From the NCBI GenBank assembly GCA_022059125.1, contig JAEUWY010000005.1:5146001-5210000 (forward strand): DNA of 64,000 nucleotides. Direction: 5' to 3'. Under the pieces are notes generated by a model. It searched no databases. It had not been told where the DNA came from and was given only the letters and a program-made list of their open reading frames with translations. A program made the position numbers and the translations under genes. Source of the DNA: Corynespora cassiicola. Lineage: Eukaryota; Ascomycota; Dothideomycetes; Pleosporales; Corynesporascaceae. Positions 56,901 through 64,000 of the stretch are shown here, one piece after another. Within the stretch, counting starts at the first letter, position 1, and every line of letters begins with the position of its first letter.

Positions 56901-59408
56901 CTCCGCCGATCGTGCGAATCACGGGGCAAGGTATCTCCTATCATTTTCCATGGCACGCACCCGTCAGAGCACCGGTCGACTTCACACGACCGATGGGACT
57001 AGCGCTTGGAATCATGGCTGGCAGACGCTGGCAGACGCTGGCGGAACAGGGCCAGACTGACGGTTGGAAGTCCGTCTTAAAGCTTTACGGAGATTTCTCC
57101 GCTATTCATGATTAGCGGAAATGTGAGGCATTTCAAACTCAAGGCCGCATGCTGGAAGCTGCGCGCAATGCTGTTCCCCACAGACCCCACAAAATCTCAT
57201 ATCTACAAGACTGGACGGTACCCTAACAATGCGCCCATCAAGATACAAGGCCGATGTTTCCATACACAACGGCTTCCGTCGGAGAAACCTTGTTATGTCC
57301 TTCTGGTCGCTGGGCGCAGGCAACAACAACAGAGTTTCGGTCAGCTGAATTCAGCGGGACCACGGTAGCACCCGGCCACCTGAAGTGTCAGTTTTTGTCG
57401 GAGTGCTCGGCGGAACCCACGAAGACGATGCTTGCCCGCCCGTCCGATGAGGCACCGACATGGTGTGGGAGGCTGGAGGGCTCTGACTCTTCCTTAGTCC
57501 ATGCGCCGATCGTCACACTGTTGAGGAGAAAATGTGGAGACCAGTAAACCTAAAGTCCACCTCGTAACCTGGACGTTGATGCTATTCTCGGCCAGGTCGC
57601 GTGAAGCACGAGGTGGATGCGTGCAAAGAGATAGAGCTCGCCTAGAGAGCAGATGATCTCTTGCCTTGCATACCTGTAGGCGAACGTTTCCATGTGTTCA
57701 TATCTCTCGAGTACTTTCGCCTACTTTGAGTTCCATGTCCCTAGCTCAATGGACTCCCCAGGTTCTACTCATTAGGTTCTACTCATTCCACGGAGCGTCT
57801 CGATCGAAAAACGCCGAATCTTGCATACTCGAAGCCACATCCACTCTTGTTCACTTTTCTGATTACTGAAAAGCTGATAAGACTAGCACGCTACACTTGG
57901 TGACTCGCGCGCTGACTCTTCTCTCAGTTCAAGAGAAATGACAAGTATTCTTTTCTCTCGTATGCTTCATACTTTTTTTTCAAAATATGAGATGCCACCG
58001 AAAAGCCGCACAAAAACTATAAGGAATGGATACTCAAATAACTTTCATGACTCACGACGGTGAGGAGGTGGAAGAGAGTACATCGCCAATCCTTGACTGC
58101 GTTCCATCGCATATGCGTAGCAATGTCTGGCGGGATACCTCGAGCTCATTTATATCCGCGGAGTCAGCAGCTTGCCCTGTTCATCCGATACAACACACGC
58201 ATCTCGACGTCATGATATCCCTACAAGGGCTTTCGCTATGCCTCTCTCTTCCTTGAGCCAGGCTCCTGGCATTCGATGTTCGCAGGTCCAGCTGTTCGTT
58301 CTTTCCCCGAAAGACCGCCCCTTCCTTTCTGCCCACGTGCTCGCCCTTCCATCATAAAAGCTTAATTCGACCCACATCTAGAGATCCGCGGGGCTGAGAC
58401 AAGCTAGTTGTTTCTTCGCGTGAGCTTTTTTTCCTTCGATGGTGTTCTGTGTGCTTTGTTTTGCACATTTGAAACCTTAACCTGCCAATTTTCGTTGCAT
58501 CACTACGCGTAAGCTCAGCCCAGAGCTTCACGACGCGTAGGAGACAGTTTACGCGTTGTTTGGGGCTTTGCTGATACAAATTTTGTACAAATACTGCTTT
58601 TCAAAAAGCAAGGCACTTGTCCGTCGTCATGCATCATGATGCAGCCGCCCCCAGACCCTCGTCGCACGACAATGCCGATCCTGAGAATTTCGCTTTGTGG
58701 ATGGCCACCACTGCTTCGTGGAAAATTCAATTCCGTCTGATGCACACTAGCAACATATATTATTTGGACTGAATCGCGCTTTGGGCGGTGAGATCTATAC
58801 CAAGTTATCTGGCCTCTAACTCCGACTTGGGTATGACGGGCCTGTGAAGCTGGTTTAAACAACACGCACTTAACCGACTAAGCTGGTCACTGACGAGCTA
58901 TCTAGACACCAGTTATAAATGCTTGGGCTGTCAACATAGTTAAAGGCACCACTCGACAACAAAACTAGCCCTCATCCCAACGGAGTGTGGGGTAGAGATG
59001 TACGCTCCGGTCTTGAACATGGCATTTTGGTTAGCGAAACCAGCAATCCATGACTATGTCACGGAATACAACGCAAGAGACGGATGATATTGGTTGCACT
59101 ATCCTACTGTGATGTCTCCATGACCTGCTGTTATACTGCCTTCTCAAACCCTCGTATAACGCACCAGACATACATTCGGATGTGTTTTCATTGTGGCCTT
59201 GCATCTGTTCACTAGACAAAATGTGGTGTTTTCCCGCAACATGAGTCTTTTTTTGGCCTAGTGTTGGCGGGAGTAAATTAACTATCCGGAGCCTAGCCAA
59301 CCTCCGTAAGGCGTCGAAAGAGGCGGGGCACACAGCTGCGAATAATTCGAATGGGATTTTCTTTGAGGAGTTTGATACACTTAAGGTACATTCCTCCAAG
59401 GTTTTACT
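52715..59408. other. 6.7 kb without a supportable gene, upstream of WHI3
   Basis: This is the largest gap in the window. The part 52715-54200 is GC-rich and low in complexity, with a Gly/Arg-type patch, CTG repeats (53520-53580, 53900-53929) and CACT repeats; it may be the WHI3 promoter and 5' leader. The part 54200-58400 is of ordinary composition but full of stops; the best frames (for example 55251-55847 on +, 198 codons) have no domain and no splice sense. A small direct repeat GGTTCTACTCATT occurs twice near 57760-57790. The part 58400-59408 is AT-richer and leads into the esterase promoter. Confidence 0.45.
53900..53929. repeat. CTG/CAG trinucleotide repeat
   Basis: About ten CTG units in a row lie 1.2 kb upstream of the WHI3 start, in a low-complexity region. 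In the sense of WHI3 the repeat reads CAG. Confidence 0.9.
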
Positions 59409-61303
59409 ATGAGAGTCTTCTTCAAATTTGCCTGGCTCCCCTATGCGGCCATTGCGGCAACGGCGCCACTACAGGAAGACTATTCGACATGCGGGAAGAG
59501 TGTGGGCACAACAAACGGACCAATTGTTGGACATGTTTCATCAAAGTCAACTGATGTGTGCGAGTACCTCGGGATTCCCTATGCATTACCTCCTATTGGT
59601 GACCTTAGATTTGCGCCCCCAAAGGAATTCACCAGGAACCAGACTTATGTTGCCAATGAATATGTATGTAAAACTTAACTCTGTTGAATTTCATTGATAT
59701 ATACCCCCCATGAATCAGCAATATATGTATGAGATCCATGTAGTGTAATCTCACGAGCACGATCTCCAAAAGGCAATTATATCAGAAACTAACATTGAGC
59801 ACCAGTCTCCGTCAGTGACTCCACACCCTAAGAAAGCTCCTCCTCACCTTACGCAATAGCGACTGTCCACAACCGTCTCCCAGACAAGTCCTCTACCCAG
59901 ACGCCACCCCCCAAGAACTCCGCATCGTTGCCAACTTCGCCAACCAAGCCAATAACCACACCCAAAGTGAAGACTGCCTCACCCTAAACATCTGGACAAA
60001 GCCCTCCTCCCGAACAGACAAACCAACCCTAGTCTTCCTCCACGGAGGCCGTACGCGTCCCCCCTTCTCCAACAGCCCCCGGCCCCCTTACTGACCCACG
60101 CCCCAGGCTACACCGGCGGCACATCAAACACCCCCTTCTACACCGGCCACCGCCTCGCCTCCGCCCACGACCTCATCATCGCAACCCTCAACTTCCGCCT
60201 CAACATCTTCGGCTTCCCCGGCGCGCCCTCTAACCCGCAGAACCTGGGCTTGCTCGACCAGCGCCGCGCCGTAGAATGGCTCCGCGCAAATGTCGCCGCC
60301 TTTGGCGGCAGCCCGGACAAGATCACGCTCGTGGGGCAGTCGTCTGGCAGCGTGGCCGTCGACGCGTGGGCGTTTGCGTTCCGCGGCGATGACGACGACG
60401 ACGACGACGACGGCGCGCTTGTCAGCGGCTTGGTCTCGCACTCGGGCAATGTGTTCAGTTTCCCGGTGAACAGCGGTGAGGTGGCGGCGAGGGGGTGGTA
60501 TAATGTTTCTGCGCGGGTGGGGTGCGGGGATGGGGGGGATGTGATGGCGTGTATGCGCGCGGTGCCGTGGAGGGAGATTCGGGATGCGGCGTCCACGGTG
60601 CGGGGGCCACCCTCAGGAAGCATTGCGAGGTCGATTCCGGCGTTTCAGGCTACGGTGGATGAGGTGATCATCTTTGGGAACTACTATGAAAGGTCGAGGG
60701 CGGGGGCGTTTGCCCCGGTGCCGTATTTGCAGGGCGTGAACGACTACGAGTCTGGGTACTATAAGATTCCTACGTATGGGAATGGGAATGCTACGGCGCC
60801 GGAGGATGTCTGGAGGGCGTTCCAGCTAGAGTCGTTCACTTGTGCGTCGGCGGTGGCGGCGTATCATAGGGCCCGTGCTGGGGTGCCCACGTGGAGGTGG
60901 AGGTATTTTGGAGATTGGGATAATCTTAGACTGTACCCTGGAAGCGGTGCATACCACGGTTCGGAGATGAATATGGTGGTTGGGAACTCGGAGGAGGTTA
61001 GTGGACTGGCGCCGAGTGTGGACCAGGAGAGTCTTACTGCGGAGACCATGCGGGCGTATGCGGCTTTTGCAGAGGACCCAGCCAAAGGGTTGAATGAGAT
61101 AGTGGAGTGGCCCAAGTACGACGCTGATGGTGAGTACATGTTGAGATGGATGCGGTGGTGCGGTTTGCTGACGTACTATAGAACCTACCCTCATTCGACT
61201 GGGTTATGAGAATAGTCCGGTGCCAGATTTTGTATTTCCTGGGACTTATGATGAAGAGTGCGCTTCTTTAGGTCTGTCATATTGGGATCCAGACCTCTCG
61301 TAG
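59409..61303 (+). CDS. Secreted type-B carboxylesterase/lipase
   Basis: Five exons give 531 residues: 59409-59663, a five-base exon 59806-59810, 59860-60050, 60107-61129 and 61182-61303. The first two introns are the uncertain part. Joining exon 1 to the strong acceptor after CTAAC-CACCAG, using only TCTCC before a GTCAGT donor, restores the frame and yields NEYSPDCPQPSPRQVLYPD, the expected type-B sequence. Residues 1-17 or so are a signal peptide. EDCLTLNIWTKP, HGGRYTGG (oxyanion hole), GQSSGS (nucleophile Ser), VNDYESGYY (Glu) and AYHGSEM (His) give the full catalytic set. An Asp-only tract of eight residues (codons 60388-60411) interrupts the sequence after the nucleophile. Cysteine pairs and Asn-x-Ser/Thr sites fit secretion. 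Sense strand goes from C-rich to G-rich. Confidence 0.85.
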
Positions 61304-62278
61304 ATAAGATCTGGATTACGGAAAACATTCAGTGGATGCATGTAAATCGCGATGCTGACAATTAGAGATACCAAGCACTACGAGAAGCTTTTCTGAATCT
61401 GGTCTGTAGTCTGTCAAAATTCTAAGTCTCTAAGATAAACAGAAAGTCCTCGTCCAGATGAAGGCCCACGTCCCTCTAGATAGTAGATGTGTACGTGAAT
61501 CAACAGGTTTCCATATTGATGGCTCCTGGAGGGGACTAGAGAAGTCTTACAGCGAGTCCTCCCAAGGAGCGAATAATCTACTTGAATAACAGCTCACTTT
61601 TCAATTCCTTTGCTTTGTTGTATGTACATGAAACGTCATCTATTTATAGCAGTTTTTTTTCTCTAAATAAAGAAAATTTGGTCCGATATCAAGCCGATAC
61701 ATGTTGTTGCTATCTAATGGTTATAATCGACGTTTAGTCGGTTTTTGTTGATATCAGTAAGGACAGAGTTGGATGTTGAGAGTGAAGTGGATACGGCAAC
61801 ACTCGTCGACCACGAAATATCATGTGATAGCTCTCTACGGAATCTAGGATTGCATGAGTGAAAAAATCCAACCATGATGGCTTCGTCATGAGCTGAGAGT
61901 AACTTGGTAAAGCCCCAGCAAGCGAACTCTAAACGTATGGTCAGCACGCCTGGCAATTTTTTTGCAACACCGAGCCACCGAGAAGAAAAATGGAACCAAA
62001 TTTCTAATGTAACTTACTAATGTAGGCTCCGTCACTAAGAATGTTCGAACTGCGAGGGTTTCTGCTATTCCATGCTGGGGAAGCCAAATGGGCTATCACG
62101 AATTTCGCCTGGGTTCCACAGCAGGCATCGCTAAAGTTGATTCATCGACAAGTGGGAGTGGAGCTGCCCCACGAAGATGCAGACTTGAGTTATGGAGAAA
62201 AGCCGCCGTCCTTGCAATTCGGTTCTCATGATACATAATTGTTGTAACCCCAATTATCCAGCCAATCAGAGAACACAA
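61304..62278. other. AT-rich intergenic region, nothing recognised
   Basis: It holds the esterase 3' flank, AT-rich at 61600-61740, and an upstream stretch before the tRNA-Gly gene. Short open frames on both strands have no recognisable domain. Confidence 0.45.
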
Positions 62279-62368
62279 GCACTGTTGGTCCAGCGGTAGG
62301 ATATTTGCCTTCCACTTCTTCAGAAGCAAGGTCAGCAAATGGCTCGGGTTCGACTCCCGGACAATGCA
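62279..62368 (+). tRNA. tRNA-Gly (TCC) with an intron
   Basis: Acceptor arms GCACTGT and ACAATGC pair except for C4 with A69; the discriminator is A. The T arm is TCGGG-TTCGACT-CCCGG with one G-T pair. The anticodon stem TTTGC pairs with GCAAA around CT-TCC-A, giving anticodon TCC (Gly). About 19 bases of intron after position 37 contain CTTC/GAAG complements. The D-arm sequence GGTCCAGCGGTAGGAT matches the internal promoter A box well. The acceptor mismatch leaves a small chance that the copy is degenerate. Confidence 0.8.
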
Positions 62369-63777
62369 ATATAGCTTTCTTTTTTTTGCGGATGGAGGCC
62401 TTGAATGAGGTAAGAAAGGATATCCAGGTGTAGTAGTTACCTGAAGACGTCTTTTTGCCATCATGCTCGCATCAACAACACCTACCTGCATCCATATCCT
62501 ACTGAAATTGATGGACAAAAATGACTATCATGCGATGATGTATGTATTTAATCACTCCTGTGCCTACATATCCACCCTGTACGTCATTCTGATCTCGTCT
62601 GATGTCTGGCTAGTAGACTTTGCAAGAAACAATGGGATTCTTTGTTGGGCTAAAGTCAAGGTCAAAACTCCATGGGAGAGCTGAAGGCTTCGCAATAAGA
62701 AACGAATCCACAGGAGAGTCATGATTGATGCGTTTCTGTTTGGTTGGCGGAAGATGGCTTTTTGCAAACCTTGGAAACTTGGAATGGAAGCCACGTCACG
62801 TGAGTCACATCATGCAGCCTCCCACCCCCACTCCAATCCCGACCCCAACACAAGTGTCACATTCTCGACTCCTCCATGCACCAAAAAGCCCCGTGGACTG
62901 CATGCGTTAAGTTTGACCCGAAGCAGCTCTGATGTTCAACCGATCCGTGCCCCCGCGTCTGGCCAGAGGCATCGACGCCGCTTAAAGTGCCACTTGGGAG
63001 CCACCAGACCGGACACATGAGTCCTGGAGGACCAGACAAAAACAATCGTCCCGCGCCGTCCAACTGTCGTGTCGCGATTGGGACCCTCGCGCGTCTTCGA
63101 AACAAGCACAATGATGGCCTCCTCGCGGCGTCGTCCGATGTCGCGAAGGTAGCCTTGTTCGTGCACATCCGCATGCAACAGGACCAAAAGCGACAATCAG
63201 CTGGTGACACTGAGCCCTGGGAGCAAGGCAGCAATTCGCTTCGGTTGTCTTGATTGGCCTTGGGCTAGCCGTTAACTGCAGTCGGACTCCGTCGGAATCT
63301 GGCGTTCTCGGCTGGATGCGCTGTCATGGCCCCGCCACCTGCGTCTCTAGACCGTCGCCTTGCAGCTGGTGTCGGTGAAAGCTCTGCGAGAACACCACTC
63401 TCGAAGGCGGGACGGCCGCCCGGTTGGCCTCTACGCACTGCTATTGGCCCGAGGGCCCAAGTGCTCACCGCACACCACTTCGGGGAGCTGTATGCGCCAA
63501 GCGTTGGACCGTGACTCTCCAGTGTCCTTTCAGATGGGAAGCAATTGATTCATAAGACAAGGAGGAGGCACATGTAGATGAGCCGCAAACGTGTCCAATA
63601 TAATACCGCTTCCTCCTCATATCACCCATCCATTCTCCCGCTCCCACAGTACTATTTGAAGACGACGCAACCCTTTCCGCAGTCTCACTCTTCTCCGCCT
63701 GCGCCTTGAAGCTTCTCCCCACACGCCCTGCGTCTCCGACCAACACAGTCCCTTGTGAGACAGCAATCTTCAACAAT
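62369..63777. other. Intergenic region and promoter of the right-edge gene
   Basis: No gene can be supported between the tRNA and the gene beginning at 63778. The stretch 62820-63500 is GC-richer. A pyrimidine-rich leader (63640-63730) precedes the start codon. Confidence 0.4.
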
Positions 63778-64000
63778 ATGCCGTCCAACCAGGCGCATTT
63801 CCAGCCCCCACATCCCATCCGCACGTCGACTTCCGACTCCACCAAATCACACTCTTCAGACGCCATGTCTCCTGGGTCTGATATGGGTTCGCCCGCGTCG
63901 GGCTTCCCGCGCGGTGCGGCCTCTCCCACCGAGGAGTCCTTCTTCGGCGCCATCGCTTCGCGTATACGGCGCGGTCGGTCGCGGAGCCGATCTCGCGCTG
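63778..64000 (+). CDS. Hypothetical Ser/Arg-rich protein, 5' part (runs off the right edge)
   Basis: The frame opens at the ATG at 63778 and is still open at the window end, 74 residues. The first 50 residues are disordered and rich in Ser, Pro and His (MSPGSDMGSPASGFPRG); then EESFFGAIASRIRRGRSRSR begins, a short amphipathic segment followed by an RS-repeat. Such an ESFFGAIA-RSRSRS arrangement looks conserved in filamentous ascomycetes, but I cannot name the family. The leader before the ATG is pyrimidine-rich and the ATG has an A at -3, supporting the start. A minus-strand frame of 162 codons over the same stretch is a shadow. Confidence 0.55.
   Translation, partial: MPSNQAHFQPPHPIRTSTSDSTKSHSSDAMSPGSDMGSPASGFPRGAASPTEESFFGAIASRIRRGRSRSRSRA

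Noticed and set aside
58850..58890. A tRNA-like A-box sequence on the minus strand (AGCTTAGTCGGTTAAGTG)
   Set aside because: There is no B box or T arm at the right distance and no acceptor pairing, so neither a tRNA nor a tRNA-derived SINE can be supported.
63465..63953. A 162-codon minus-strand frame at the right edge
   Set aside because: It is antisense to the better-supported Ser/Arg-rich frame starting at 63778 and has no domain of its own.

Overview
The window is nuclear DNA of a filamentous ascomycete (Pezizomycotina; Dothideomycetes is plausible but not proven). The evidence is gene content (a NudE-type dynein regulator, APC3/BimA, a Bot1-type mitoribosomal protein, an AA16 copper oxidase, Cbr1, acetyl-CoA carboxylase), many short GT-AG introns (about 45-180 bp, often with a CTAAC or CTGAC branch site), and two tRNA genes with introns. 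Genes lie singly on both strands with no operons. I see no transposon, CRISPR array, rRNA gene or polyketide/peptide synthase.

Layout. 0-5 kb: a truncated F-box gene at the left edge (-), then a cytochrome P450 (+). 5-12 kb: the five-exon acetyl-CoA carboxylase gene (-), followed by a 2.8 kb gene-free stretch. 15-19 kb: nudE (-) and a peroxisomal-type carrier (-) with an unusual Ala/Glu/Lys-rich tail. 20-26.5 kb: a secreted DUF1593 protein, an unknown small gene, an ABM-domain protein, a secreted AA16 polysaccharide oxidase (all +), and a small CxxC/CC membrane protein (-). 28-31 kb: a secreted serine carboxypeptidase (+) convergent with an uncharacterised gene (-). 31.9-39.1 kb: an oxidoreductive neighbourhood with P450 (-) divergent from a FAD monooxygenase (+), an intron-containing tRNA-Asp, an esterase (-) divergent from a short-chain dehydrogenase (+). 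39-43.9 kb: cytochrome b5 reductase, a conserved-looking unknown and a small coiled-coil protein (all -). 44-52.7 kb: housekeeping genes APC3 (-), SND2/TMEM208 (+), mitoribosomal mS35 (-) and Whi3-like RNA-binding protein (-). 52.7-59.4 kb: a 6.7 kb stretch without a supportable gene. 59.4-64 kb: a secreted type-B carboxylesterase (+), an intron-containing tRNA-Gly and the start of an unknown gene (+) cut by the right edge.

How the genes relate. Core functions are fatty-acid synthesis and desaturation supply (ACC1, Cbr1), cell-cycle control (APC3, Whi3), dynein transport (nudE), ER targeting (SND2) and mitochondrial translation (mS35). Mixed with them are secreted or oxidative accessory genes typical of a plant- or litter-associated fungus. 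The least explained signal is a switch from C-rich to G-rich sense strand within several genes on both strands. Exon boundaries were assigned by eye from splice consensus, frame and expected protein continuity.
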